Shown: positions 1 to 8,035 of the stretch, in pieces
Position numbering within the stretch: the stretch's first letter is position 1
Layout of the letters: every line of letters begins with the position of its first letter
DNA from: an uncultured Gemmiger sp.
GTDB taxonomy: Bacteria > Bacillota > Clostridia > Oscillospirales > Ruminococcaceae
Assembly: GCA_934502625.1 (NCBI GenBank)
Contig: CAKSUQ010000010.1
Coordinates: forward strand, 14,327-78,326
Direction: 5' to 3'
Length of the DNA stretch: 64,000 bases
The notes under the pieces: model-generated
The model's database searches: none
The model's input: only the letters and a program-made list of their open reading frames with translations
What the model was told of the DNA's origin: nothing
Made by a program: the position numbers and the translations under genes

Positions 1-1
1 C

Positions 2-718
2 GACGTGCCGATGGTCGTGCCGGAGATCAACGCCGACCACATTGAGATCATCCCCGCCCAGCGCAAGCGCCTTGGCACGAAGCGCGGCTTTGTGGCTGTC
101 AAGTCCAACTGCAGCCTGCAGAGTTATGTGCCCGCCCTGCACCCCCTGCGCAAGTACGGCATCTCCGACGTGCTTGTCTGCACCTATCAGGCCATCTCCG
201 GTGCCGGCAAGACGTTTGAGACCTTCCCCGACATTCTCGACAACGTCATCCCCTACATCGGCGGCGAGGAAGAAAAGAGCGAGCAGGAGCCTCTGAAGCT
301 GTGGGGTCACATCGAGGGCGACAAGATCGTCTCCGCGACCTCTCCCCGCTTCACCGCCCAGTGCCTGCGCGTGCCTGTCTCCGACGGCCACATGGGCGCG
401 GTGTTCGTGCGCTTTGAAAATAAGCCCAGCAAGGAAGAAATCCTGCAGGCATGGAAGGAGTTCCACGGCCCCGCGCAGGATCTCGACCTGCCCAGCGCGC
501 CGAAGCAGTTCCTGCATTATTTTGAGGAGAACGACCGCCCGCAGCCCAAGCTCGACCGCATGCTGGAAAACGGCATGGCTGTCAGCATCGGCCGCCTGCG
601 CGAGGATACCCAGTACGATTACAAGTTTGTCTGCCTGTCCCACAACACGCTGCGCGGCGCAGCGGGCGGCGCTGTCCTGCTGGCCGAGTTGCTGGCCGCC
701 AAGGGCTATTTTGACTAA
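2..718 (+). CDS. asd: Aspartate-semialdehyde dehydrogenase, C-terminal part (5' end outside window)
   Basis: The frame is open from the first bases, so this is the last 238 residues of a longer protein. It reduces aspartyl phosphate to aspartate semialdehyde with NADPH, the branch-point step to lysine/diaminopimelate, threonine and methionine. The catalytic cysteine lies in VKSNCSLQSY (visible residue 37, bases 110-112) and is followed by the family's QAISGAGKT block. The C-terminal dimerisation part is complete and ends in TAA. The gene is the first visible member of a lysine operon; dapA starts 40 bases downstream. The N-terminal NADP-binding domain must lie upstream of the window. Confidence 0.95.
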   Translation, partial: DVPMVVPEINADHIEIIPAQRKRLGTKRGFVAVKSNCSLQSYVPALHPLRKYGISDVLVCTYQAISGAGKTFETFPDILDNVIPYIGGEEEKSEQEPLKLWGHIEGDKIVSATSPRFTAQCLRVPVSDGHMGAVFVRFENKPSKEEILQAWKEFHGPAQDLDLPSAPKQFLHYFEENDRPQPKLDRMLENGMAVSIGRLREDTQYDYKFVCLSHNTLRGAAGGAVLLAELLAAKGYFD

Positions 719-758
719 GCCGATACAAGGCAACGCTTTGGTGTAAGGAGAAATTCGT

Positions 759-1649
759 ATGAAGAAACCCGTTTTTACAGGAGCCGCTGTGGCTATCATC
801 ACCCCGATGAACGCGGATGGCAGCGTCAATTATGACGAGCTCGGCCGCATCATCGACGATCAGATTACCCACAGCACCGACGCCATCGTCATCTGCGGCA
901 CGACCGGCGAGTCCCCGACGCTGACCGACGAGGAGCACACCGCCTGTATCCGCTACACGGTCAAGAAGGTCTCCGGGCGCGTTCCCGTCATTGCAGGCAC
1001 CGGCTCCAACGATACGAAATACGCTGTCTGGCTGTCCCAACAGGCCGAGGCCGACGGTGCCGACGCCCTGCTGCTGGTGACGCCCTACTACAACAAGACC
1101 AGTCAGGCCGGACTGATTGCCCACTACACAACCATTGCGGACGCCGTGCATCTGCCCTGCATCCTGTACAACGTGCCCAGCCGCACCGGCTGCAACCTGA
1201 CGCCTGCCACGCTGGCCGAGCTTGCCAAGCACCCGAACATCAACGCTGTGAAAGAAGCCAGCGGCAACATCAGCCAAGTAGCTGAGATCGCGGCGGCTTG
1301 CGGCGACAACCTCAACATCTACTCCGGCAACGACGACCAGATCGTGCCGCTGCTGGCGCTGGGCGGCAAGGGTGTGATCAGCGTACTTTCCAACGTCGCG
1401 CCGCAGTACACCCACGACATCTGCGCCAAGTGGTTCGCGGGTGAGACTTCCGAGAGCCTGTCGATGCAACTCAAAGCGCTGCCCCTCATCAAGGCGCTGT
1501 TTGCCGACGTCAACCCCATCCCTGTCAAGTGGGCAATGAACCGCCTCGGCTGGCAGGCCGGTGCCTGCCGTCTGCCGCTGGTTGCCCCCTCCACCGTTGT
1601 GCAGACACAGCTGGAAAATGCGATGCAGGAATTCGGCCTGCTGAAATAA
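759..1649 (+). CDS. dapA: 4-hydroxy-tetrahydrodipicolinate synthase
   Basis: DapA condenses aspartate semialdehyde with pyruvate, the first committed step of diaminopimelate and lysine synthesis. The 296-residue length is normal. Visible signatures are CGTTGESPTL near residue 46, the tyrosine of ILYNVPSRTG (Tyr137) and the Schiff-base lysine of INAVKEASGN (Lys165). The ATG at 759 follows a clear AAGGAG ribosome binding site. It sits between asd and dapB on the same strand, so substrate production and use are co-transcribed. A hairpin with an interrupted T-tract separates it from dapB and may lower downstream expression. Confidence 0.97.
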   Translation: MKKPVFTGAAVAIITPMNADGSVNYDELGRIIDDQITHSTDAIVICGTTGESPTLTDEEHTACIRYTVKKVSGRVPVIAGTGSNDTKYAVWLSQQAEADGADALLLVTPYYNKTSQAGLIAHYTTIADAVHLPCILYNVPSRTGCNLTPATLAELAKHPNINAVKEASGNISQVAEIAAACGDNLNIYSGNDDQIVPLLALGGKGVISVLSNVAPQYTHDICAKWFAGETSESLSMQLKALPLIKALFADVNPIPVKWAMNRLGWQAGACRLPLVAPSTVVQTQLENAMQEFGLLK

Positions 1650-1655
1650 TTTTGC

Positions 1656-1700
1656 GGCCGACCTGCCAAGCGCGGGTCGGCCTTTGCTTTTTCGCTTTTT
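1656..1700 (+). terminator. Hairpin with broken T-tract between dapA and dapB
   Basis: Perfect 8-bp inverted repeat, GGCCGACC (1656-1663) and GGTCGGCC (1675-1682), followed by a T-rich tract interrupted by GC (TTTGCTTTTTCGCTTTTT). It lies just after the dapA stop and 20 bases before dapB. It could be a leaky intrinsic terminator or an mRNA processing or stability element inside the operon. Confidence 0.6.
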
Positions 1701-1720
1701 CAATGAAAGGAACGATAACA

Positions 1721-2488
1721 ATGACGGATATTATCATTCAGGGTGTCTACGGCCGCATGGGGCACGCCCTGCTCGAAAAGATCGGTGCGCGCGAGGACTG
1801 CCGTGTCGTGGCCGGTGTCGACCGCGAGGCCGGCAAGGTCGGCGAGATCCCCGTGTATGCGGGCTTTGATGCGTTGCCCTGCAAGGGCGTTATCATCGAT
1901 TTCTCCTCGCCCGCCGGGGCGGTGGCCGCCGCGCAGTACGGCGCTGCCAACGGCCTGCCCTGCGTCATCTGCTCGACGGGGCTTTCCAAGGACGACGAGG
2001 CCGTGCTGGAAGCCGCCAGTGCGAAGATTCCTGTCTTCCGCAGTGCAAACATGTCGGTCGGCGTCAACGTGCTCATCGAGCTGGCGCGTCAGGCCACGAA
2101 AGTCTTGGGTGGCGAGTTCGACATCGAGATCGTCGAGAAGCACCACAACAAGAAACTCGACGCTCCCAGCGGCACGGCGCTGATGATTGCCGACGCCATC
2201 AACGCCGAGGCGGACGGCAAGTACGAGTACGTCTACGACCGCACCCAGATGCGCCAGAAGCGCGGCGCACAGGAGCTGGGCATCAGCTCCATCCGCGGCG
2301 GCGGCATCGTCGGCGAGCACGACGTGCTGTTCTGCGGCCCCGACGAGGTCGTAACCCTGAGCCACAGCGCAGGCAGCCGCGGCGTCTTTGCCGACGGCGC
2401 AGTGCAGGCGGCGCTTTACATCGACGGCCTGACCCCCGGCTACTACACAATGACCGACCTTTTGCGGGGTAAGCTCGTATGCGAATGA
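1721..2488 (+). CDS. dapB: 4-hydroxy-tetrahydrodipicolinate reductase
   Basis: DapB reduces the DapA product with NAD(P)H in the diaminopimelate pathway. The protein is 255 residues from the ATG at 1721, which has GAAAGG upstream. The frame stays open further upstream, but that stretch overlaps dapA and the terminator hairpin. The nucleotide-binding motif GVYGRMG is at residues 8-14. The substrate-binding motif EKHHNKKLDAPSGTA is at 139-153, with the catalytic histidine pair at 141-142. Its 3' end overlaps the start of the next gene by 10 bases, so the two are translationally coupled. Confidence 0.97.
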   Translation: MTDIIIQGVYGRMGHALLEKIGAREDCRVVAGVDREAGKVGEIPVYAGFDALPCKGVIIDFSSPAGAVAAAQYGAANGLPCVICSTGLSKDDEAVLEAASAKIPVFRSANMSVGVNVLIELARQATKVLGGEFDIEIVEKHHNKKLDAPSGTALMIADAINAEADGKYEYVYDRTQMRQKRGAQELGISSIRGGGIVGEHDVLFCGPDEVVTLSHSAGSRGVFADGAVQAALYIDGLTPGYYTMTDLLRGKLVCE

Positions 2489-3708
2489 GAGGCAACGACA
2501 TCGCCGCCTGCACGGTGATCGCGCTCGGCGTCGGCGGTGTACTGCTCAGCGCCCTGCTGGGCATCGGCAACGAGCCGGTAACGCTGCCAGCCGTCAACCC
2601 GCAGCCCGTCGTTGTCGAGACACCCCTGCCGGAACCGACCGCCACCCCCGCGCCGACACCGGAACCAACGCCCACCGTCGAGACTGTGCACTTTTCCGCC
2701 ACCGGCGACGACCTCATCCACGACGGCATCTATCTGCAGGCAAAAGAGCGCGGCGGCGACCATTACGATTTTGACGCTGCCTACGCGGCCATGCAGGGCT
2801 ACTACGACCAGTTCGACGTGAACTGGCTCAATCAGGAGACACTCGTCAACGACGAGTTCGCCGCCAGCGGCTACCCGATGTTTTCGACGCCCGGCTCCAT
2901 CACCGACACGCTGTATAACCTCGGCTTCCGGGTGTTCAGCCTGTCCAACAACCACAGCTACGACAAGGGTGCAGCGGGCATCGAGGCCTCGATGGCGCAC
3001 TGGGCAGCCATGCCCGACGATGTCGTCACGATGGGCTTCTATAATCTCGAAACCTACGACAACTATGCCTACCAGACCGTCAACGGCATCACGTTCGGGT
3101 ATCTTTCCTACACCGAGCACACGAACGGTCTGCCGACGCCATCCGGCGCAGAGTACGGCGTTGTCTACCTCGACGACCACGAGACGATTGCAAAGCAGAT
3201 CGCCGATATGCGCCCCAACTGCGACGTACTGATCGTCAGCGCCCACATGGGCACAGAGGGCACGCACGAGATCAACGATTTCCAGCGCGAGACTGCGCAG
3301 TGGCTGGCCGATCAGGGCGTCGACCTCATCATCGGCACTCACCCCCACGTGGTACAGAACGCCGAGTGGCTGACCGGCGCAAACGGAAATACGACCTTCA
3401 TCGTCTACAGTCTGGGCAACTTCATCAACGCGCAGTCCTCGCCCGATAACGTCATCGGCGCAGTTCTGGATGTCTACTTTGACAAGACGACCCAGCCCGA
3501 CGGCAGCGTGAGCATTGCCATCCGCGACCCGAAGCTGCACTGCGTCGTCAGCCAGTATGAGGACGGGTATAAAAATATCCGCATCATCCCCTACAGCCAG
3601 TACACCGACGAGCTGGGCGCGGCGCACGGCGTGTTCACCCTCTCCCGCGAATACATTGAAAGCGTGCTTTACGGCGCGATCGACGAACAATTTATTACGT
3701 TGGATTGA
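2479..3708 (+). CDS. CapA-family (PgsA-like) metallophosphatase-fold membrane-anchored protein
   Basis: 409 residues. There is an N-terminal hydrophobic anchor (about residues 8-30), then a Thr/Pro/Glu-rich linker (about 45-70), then a CapA/PgsA-type domain with the calcineurin-like layout. Visible metal-site motifs are SATGDDLIHD, SLSNNHSYDKG, SAHMGTEG, IIGTHPHVVQ and YSLGNF. CapA proteins act outside the membrane and are linked to poly-gamma-glutamate or capsule assembly; no capBC partners are present, so the substrate here is unknown. It overlaps dapB by 10 bases and belongs to the lysine operon. An alternative ATG lies two codons in. Confidence 0.85.
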   Translation: MRMRGNDIAACTVIALGVGGVLLSALLGIGNEPVTLPAVNPQPVVVETPLPEPTATPAPTPEPTPTVETVHFSATGDDLIHDGIYLQAKERGGDHYDFDAAYAAMQGYYDQFDVNWLNQETLVNDEFAASGYPMFSTPGSITDTLYNLGFRVFSLSNNHSYDKGAAGIEASMAHWAAMPDDVVTMGFYNLETYDNYAYQTVNGITFGYLSYTEHTNGLPTPSGAEYGVVYLDDHETIAKQIADMRPNCDVLIVSAHMGTEGTHEINDFQRETAQWLADQGVDLIIGTHPHVVQNAEWLTGANGNTTFIVYSLGNFINAQSSPDNVIGAVLDVYFDKTTQPDGSVSIAIRDPKLHCVVSQYEDGYKNIRIIPYSQYTDELGAAHGVFTLSREYIESVLYGAIDEQFITLD

Positions 3709-3725
3709 CAGAAAGGAAGATTTGT

Positions 3726-4181
3726 ATGTACGGTGTCAGCAAAATCAGCAGCGAGCAAAACATCATGCTCACCACCTTTCCCGGTGCGCAGTACAGCGCA
3801 CAGAGTCTCGCCGAGCATCTTGACGTTTTCGCCAAGGCCGGTATTGTGGTAGACATGATCTGTCAGAGTGCCCCGCGCGGCGCGGCGGTGGATTTCAGCT
3901 TCACGACGAGCTATGACAACTTTGCCGCCGTCATGAAGGCGCTGCCCGCTGCCGCCAAGACCAATCCCCCGCTGGTTTCCGGCGGGTACAGCAAGATCAA
4001 CCTCTTTGGTGAGGAGATGGTCACAAGCTGCGGCGTTGCCGCCCGCGCACTAGCTGCCTTGGCCGGGGCAAGCATCGAGATCGTGCTCATCACGACGAGC
4101 GACCTTGACATCTCCCTGCTCATCCGCCAGCAGGATGAGGACGCCGCTCTCGAAGCCCTGCACAAGGCGTTTGCAGTCTGA
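3726..4181 (+). CDS. Stand-alone double ACT-domain protein, like the regulatory half of aspartokinase
   Basis: 151 residues from the ATG at 3726, preceded by GAAAGGAAG. The first ACT-like half (about 10-75) contains LAEHLDVFAKAGIVVDMIC. The second (about 85-150) contains GGYSKINLFGEEM and GVAARALAALAG followed by ITTSDLDISLLI, which matches the C-terminal effector-binding region of LysC aspartokinases. No kinase domain precedes it in any frame, and the gene has its own start and ribosome binding site. It is the last gene of the dap operon. A role as a lysine-sensing partner subunit is inference; some aspartokinases do have a separate beta subunit of this composition. Confidence 0.8.
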   Translation: MYGVSKISSEQNIMLTTFPGAQYSAQSLAEHLDVFAKAGIVVDMICQSAPRGAAVDFSFTTSYDNFAAVMKALPAAAKTNPPLVSGGYSKINLFGEEMVTSCGVAARALAALAGASIEIVLITTSDLDISLLIRQQDEDAALEALHKAFAV

Positions 4182-4190
4182 CGGCAATCA

Positions 4191-4237
4191 AAAAGCAGGT
4201 GCCGCCCCATTTAAAGGGCTGCACCTGTTTTTTATTT
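4191..4237 (+). terminator. Intrinsic terminator closing the dap operon
   Basis: Stem GCAGGTGC (4195-4202) and GCACCTG (4221-4227), with inner CGCCCC/GGGC pairing, followed by TTTTTTATTTATT. A-rich sequence on the other side could let it also serve the convergent CPBP gene. Confidence 0.8.
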
Positions 4238-5212
4238 ATTCTTGCGGTAGCACTTTGCTGCCAGAAACGGCAGGAATACACTCCCATACATGATGGCGCT
4301 GATTGCTACATCGGTCCAGCCGATGATTTGATTTGAAATATCCGCCGTACCGGTCCAGACCAGAATCATATTGTTGTTGAGGTAATGCAGCAGCACGGGC
4401 ACCCAGATATTTTTGCCACATTTTTCGTAGGCGAAGGCGAAGAAAATGCCCAGCGTCACGCAGACAACAAGCTGTGCGGCAATGCTCTGCAGTGAGGTGT
4501 CGGGGCTGTAGAAGAAAAGATTCAGCGGTAAATGCCACAGCCCCCACAGCACGCCTACCGCCAGTGCGCCGCGCCGTGCGCCGAAGCGGCCTTGCAGGGC
4601 GGGCGTCAGGTAATAGCGCCAGCCGTATTCCTCACCAAAGAACGGCAGAAAGCTGAGAAAAAAGTTTGGCACCAGCGCCACGGCCATGATCCACGGGGCG
4701 GGCGTGCGCCAGTAGGCCAGATATTCAGCCCAGCTATCGCCTCCCTGCATTGCCATCGAAAGAAAGACCATAGCGGTCTTGACCGCAAGGAAATAGACGC
4801 AGATGACAAGAGCCGTCAGCAGCTTGCCGTGCAGGCGCAGGCCGCAGGCCTCGCGCTTTGTTTTTTTCTCGGTCAGCAGGAAGATCCAGCCCAGCACCGA
4901 TGCGATAATGATAACAAAGTTTGCAATATTCAGCCAACCCTCCTGCGGCAGAAACGCGGACAGAACGCTCATGACGAGCATCAGTGCAGTGGCCGCGATA
5001 TGCAGGATGTAAAACCGCTTGGGCGTATCCGGCCGCCGCGCCAGCAGGAAGGCCAGCATGACACCCGCCGCCGGGTAGAACATCTGGGCGTTAGCAAAAA
5101 TGCTTGTATCCTGCCCGTTCTGTAGGCAGATGTATAAGAGCGGCATCATCAGAAACGGAATTGCGTAAGCACAGAGTGCAAAGACAGTCAGTTCTTTTTT
5201 ATTCGTTTTCAT
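4232..5212 (-). CDS. CPBP-family intramembrane metalloprotease (CAAX/Abi type)
   Basis: 326 residues with about eight hydrophobic segments. The diagnostic motifs are EEYGWR at 194-199, GLWHLP with His227, and HYLNNN at 276-281. They supply the glutamates and histidines of the CPBP (Rce1-like) metal site in the membrane. Bacterial members include bacteriocin maturation or immunity proteins and proteins of unknown substrate. Its start overlaps the upstream membrane protein by 14 bases, and an Xre regulator heads the same unit, so the three are co-expressed. No bacteriocin precursor was seen next to it. Confidence 0.88.
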   Translation of the reverse strand: MKTNKKELTVFALCAYAIPFLMMPLLYICLQNGQDTSIFANAQMFYPAAGVMLAFLLARRPDTPKRFYILHIAATALMLVMSVLSAFLPQEGWLNIANFVIIIASVLGWIFLLTEKKTKREACGLRLHGKLLTALVICVYFLAVKTAMVFLSMAMQGGDSWAEYLAYWRTPAPWIMAVALVPNFFLSFLPFFGEEYGWRYYLTPALQGRFGARRGALAVGVLWGLWHLPLNLFFYSPDTSLQSIAAQLVVCVTLGIFFAFAYEKCGKNIWVPVLLHYLNNNMILVWTGTADISNQIIGWTDVAISAIMYGSVFLPFLAAKCYRKNK

Positions 5213-5675
5213 CGTCGTCCTCCTTGGGATTTTCCAGTTCTGCGTGGCGTTTTTTGTAAGCCTTCATGATGAGCTGCAGTGTTGCAAAGCACAGTACCCC
5301 GGTACAGACTCCCATGATGACCGCCTGCAGCACCGCAATGCCCGCGCCAAACTCTGCAAATTTGATAAGCCCCCATACAAACACGGCAGCACCGCCCACA
5401 ACGGACACAGCCGCATTGGTTTTCGTATTCGGTTTAAGGTGACGGTCCCAGATACCGGCACGCAGATCACTTATGACCGAATAGGCGCACCCCAGCATAA
5501 AGATAAACCATTCCGCCGCCATCTCCCGCGGGGCAAAGCCCAGCAGACTTTCGATGATAAGCGCCGCCAGCAGCAGCACCCACAGCACACAGAAGCCGCG
5601 GGACTCGATCTTCAAAAGGGTCTGTTTTTGCATTTCGTCCAGATTATCGTGCTTAAAAAATTCCTTCAGATTCAT
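5199..5675 (-). CDS. Small membrane protein of unknown function (resembles DUF6773)
   Basis: 158 residues with four predicted hydrophobic segments (about 30-47, 55-72, 88-107, 112-132). The N-terminus is charged and amphipathic (MNLKEFFKHDNLDEMQKQTLL) and the C-terminal tail is strongly acidic (EDDDENE). It resembles small Firmicute membrane proteins found beside YgzD-like Xre regulators; the family name is recalled, not searched. It starts 3 bases after the Xre gene stop and overlaps the CPBP gene by 14 bases. No catalytic motif is visible. Confidence 0.6.
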   Translation of the reverse strand: MNLKEFFKHDNLDEMQKQTLLKIESRGFCVLWVLLLAALIIESLLGFAPREMAAEWFIFMLGCAYSVISDLRAGIWDRHLKPNTKTNAAVSVVGGAAVFVWGLIKFAEFGAGIAVLQAVIMGVCTGVLCFATLQLIMKAYKKRHAELENPKEDDDENE

Positions 5676-5678
5676 CGC

Positions 5679-5876
5679 TCATTCCTCCCAGAACAGCTCA
5701 TCCAGCGTCTTGCCCAGCACCCTGCAGATGCTGCGGCAAAGGTTGATCGTGGGGTTATACTCCCCTTTTTCAATGGCGTTGATGGTTTGGCGGGACACGC
5801 CTACCGCCGCCGCCAGCGCCGCCTGCGTCATATCTTTTTCGGCGCGGGCGGCCTTCAGCTTCAGATTTTTTGCCAT
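5679..5876 (-). CDS. Xre/Cro-type helix-turn-helix regulator (YgzD-like)
   Basis: 65 residues made up almost entirely of one HTH_3 domain. The helix-turn-helix is around MTQAALAAAVGVSRQTINAI (residues 16-35), followed by EKGEYNPT and the dimer-forming tail LCRSICRVLGKTLDELF. This short form is typical of regulators that repress their own operon with a linked membrane protein. A strong promoter with two TTACATT repeats 21 bp apart lies just upstream, consistent with autoregulation. It is the first gene of the unit with the two membrane proteins. Confidence 0.9.
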   Translation of the reverse strand: MAKNLKLKAARAEKDMTQAALAAAVGVSRQTINAIEKGEYNPTINLCRSICRVLGKTLDELFWEE

Positions 5877-5908
5877 GCCTTTCTTTCCTTTCCTCTTGCT
5901 GTGCTCTT

Positions 5909-5951
5909 ACTATACCATGCGCCTTACATTGTGTCAAGTATATATTACATT
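5909..5951 (-). promoter_or_regulatory. Promoter of the Xre operon with twin TTACATT operator candidates
   Basis: On the minus strand TTGACA (5932-5937) and TATAGT (5909-5914) are spaced by 17 bp, a near-consensus sigma-A promoter. Two direct copies of TTACATT (plus strand 5924-5930 and 5945-5951) flank the -35 box exactly 21 bp apart, about two helical turns, as expected for cooperative repressor binding. Confidence 0.75.
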
Positions 5952-5984
5952 TTGAAAGCTATATTTTGCATATAAAACCCGCAC

Positions 5985-6013
5985 TTGCGGCGAATCGCGC
6001 GCTGTGCTATGAT
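5985..6013 (+). promoter_or_regulatory. Promoter of nadE
   Basis: TTGCGG (5985-5990), a 17-bp spacer and TATGAT (6008-6013), about 35 bases before the nadE start. It is divergent from the Xre promoter. Confidence 0.6.
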
Positions 6014-6047
6014 AGTTTTTATAGATTATGATAAAGGAAGTTTGGCC

Positions 6048-7979
6048 ATGAAGTACAGCTTTCCCGCTTTTGAAAATGGTTTTATCCGCGCCGCCGCAGC
6101 CAGCCCCGCGCTGCGTGTGGCCGACTGCACCTATAACGCCGACCAGATCATCGGCGTCATGCACGAATATGCCGAGAAGAACGTCCAACTGCTCTGCCTG
6201 CCGGAGTTTGCACTGACCGGCTACACCTGCAGCGACCTGTTCTTGCAGGACACGCTGCTGCGCGGCGCAGAGGACGGCCTTGCTGCGATTTTAAAGGCCA
6301 GCGAGGGACTGAACCTCGTCGTCCTCGTCGGCCTGCCGGTGCGCCATAACGGCAAACTGTACAACTGCGCGGCCGTGCTGTGCAATGGTGAGCTGCTCGG
6401 CCTTGTGCCGAAAGTCCACCTGCCCAACTACGGCGAATTTTACGAGAAGCGCCATTTCATCTCTGGCATGGCCGAGCCGGAATGCATCGAGCTGGCCGGG
6501 CAGGAGACGCTGATTGGCACGAACCTGCTGTTTGCCTGCAAGCAGATGCCTGCCTTTGTGCTGGCTGCCGAAGTGTGCGAGGATCTGTGGGCGCCCATCC
6601 CGCCGAGCTGCGCCCACGCGCTGGCCGGAGCGACGGTCGTCGCAAACCTGTCCGCCAGCGACGAGACGGTCGGCAAGGCCGCCTACCGCCGCGACCTCGT
6701 CTGCGGGCAGAGTGCCCGCCTGCTGTGCACCTATCTCTATGCGGACGCCGGCCACGGTGAGAGCACGACCGACATGACATTCGCCGGGCACAACCTGATT
6801 GCCGAGAACGGATGCCTGCTGGCCGACGCTGCGCCGTTCATGGGCGCGGATGCCGTGACCGAACTTGACCTCGGCCGTATGGTGCAGGAGCGCCAGCGCA
6901 ACACGACCTTTATGCCGCAGACGGCCGGGTATACGACGGTGAAATTTGAGCTGCCGCCGGTGGAATTTGCCCTGACGCGCCCGGTGTCCCGCACACCGTT
7001 TGTGCCGCAGGACACTGCCACCCGCGCCGAGCGATGCGAGCTGATTTTGCGCATTCAGGCCGAGGGGCTTGCCAAGCGGATGGAGCACACCCACGCCAAG
7101 TGCGGCGTGCTGGGCATCTCCGGCGGGCTGGACAGCTGCCTTGCCCTGCTGGTGGCCGTGCGCGCCTGCAAGGTGCTGGGGCGCGACGCCAAGGACATCG
7201 TGGCACTGACGATGCCCTGCTTTGGCACAACGAAGCGTACCCGGTCGAACGCGGAAATCCTCTGTGAGGCGCTGGGCGTGACGTTTGATGAGATCAACAT
7301 CACCGAGACCGTCAAGAGCCACTTTGCCGACATCGGCCAGCCCGCCGACAAGTATGACGTCACCTTTGAAAACTGCCAAGCCCGTATGCGCACGCTGGAA
7401 CTGATGGACTACGCCAACAAGAACGGCGGCTTCGTCATCGGCACCGGCGATTTGAGCGAGCTGGCGCTGGGCTGGGCGACCTACAACGGCGACCACATGA
7501 GCATGTACGGCGTCAACACCGGCGTGCCGAAGACGCTGGTGCGCCACATTGTGCAGTATGTGGCCGACACCTGCGGAGACGCCACGCTGCGGGACGTGCT
7601 GGTGGATATTCTCGACACGCCCGTCAGCCCGGAGCTGCTGCCTACTGCCGCCGACGGCACGATTGCCCAGCAGACCGAAAAGCTGGTGGGACCGTATGAA
7701 TTGCACGATTTCTACCTCTACTACGTCCTGCGCTTCGGCTTCAGCCCGACGAAGATTTATCACCTCGCGCGCACGGCGTTCGACGGCAAGTATGAGCCGG
7801 ACGTCCTGCTGGCGTGGCTGAAGAATTTCTACCGTCGTTTCTTCGCGCAGCAGTTCAAGCGCAGCTGTCTGCCTGACGGGCCGAAGGTCGGCTCGGTCAC
7901 GCTGTCCCCCCGCGGCGACTGGCGCATGCCCAGCGACGCCTGCAACACGCTTTGGATGGCGGAGCTGGAAAAATTGTAA
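6048..7979 (+). CDS. nadE: Glutamine-dependent NAD+ synthetase
   Basis: 643 residues from the ATG at 6048, preceded by AAAGGAAG; an upstream in-frame extension is not needed. It makes NAD+ from deamido-NAD+ using glutamine nitrogen and ATP. The N-terminal nitrilase-like glutaminase domain carries the triad Glu53 (LPEFALTGY), Lys122 (PKVHLPN) and Cys177 (AAEVCEDLW). The C-terminal synthetase domain has the ATP-pyrophosphatase loop SGGLDS at 358-363 and later GTGDLSELALGW. Length and order match the fused bacterial/eukaryotic form. It is a single-gene transcript with its own promoter and a strong terminator. Confidence 0.97.
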   Translation: MKYSFPAFENGFIRAAAASPALRVADCTYNADQIIGVMHEYAEKNVQLLCLPEFALTGYTCSDLFLQDTLLRGAEDGLAAILKASEGLNLVVLVGLPVRHNGKLYNCAAVLCNGELLGLVPKVHLPNYGEFYEKRHFISGMAEPECIELAGQETLIGTNLLFACKQMPAFVLAAEVCEDLWAPIPPSCAHALAGATVVANLSASDETVGKAAYRRDLVCGQSARLLCTYLYADAGHGESTTDMTFAGHNLIAENGCLLADAAPFMGADAVTELDLGRMVQERQRNTTFMPQTAGYTTVKFELPPVEFALTRPVSRTPFVPQDTATRAERCELILRIQAEGLAKRMEHTHAKCGVLGISGGLDSCLALLVAVRACKVLGRDAKDIVALTMPCFGTTKRTRSNAEILCEALGVTFDEINITETVKSHFADIGQPADKYDVTFENCQARMRTLELMDYANKNGGFVIGTGDLSELALGWATYNGDHMSMYGVNTGVPKTLVRHIVQYVADTCGDATLRDVLVDILDTPVSPELLPTAADGTIAQQTEKLVGPYELHDFYLYYVLRFGFSPTKIYHLARTAFDGKYEPDVLLAWLKNFYRRFFAQQFKRSCLPDGPKVGSVTLSPRGDWRMPSDACNTLWMAELEKL

Positions 7980-7985
7980 TGGCAT

Positions 7986-8035
7986 AAAAGAACTGCCCGG
8001 AACCGTTTTTTGCATCGGTTCCGGGCAGTTCTTTT
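7986..8035. terminator. Strong bidirectional terminator between nadE and rnmV
   Basis: A 19-bp near-perfect stem, AAAGAACTGCCCGGAACCG (from 7987) and its complement (8016-8034), with flanking A and T runs. It serves nadE on the plus strand and rnmV on the minus strand. Confidence 0.92.
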
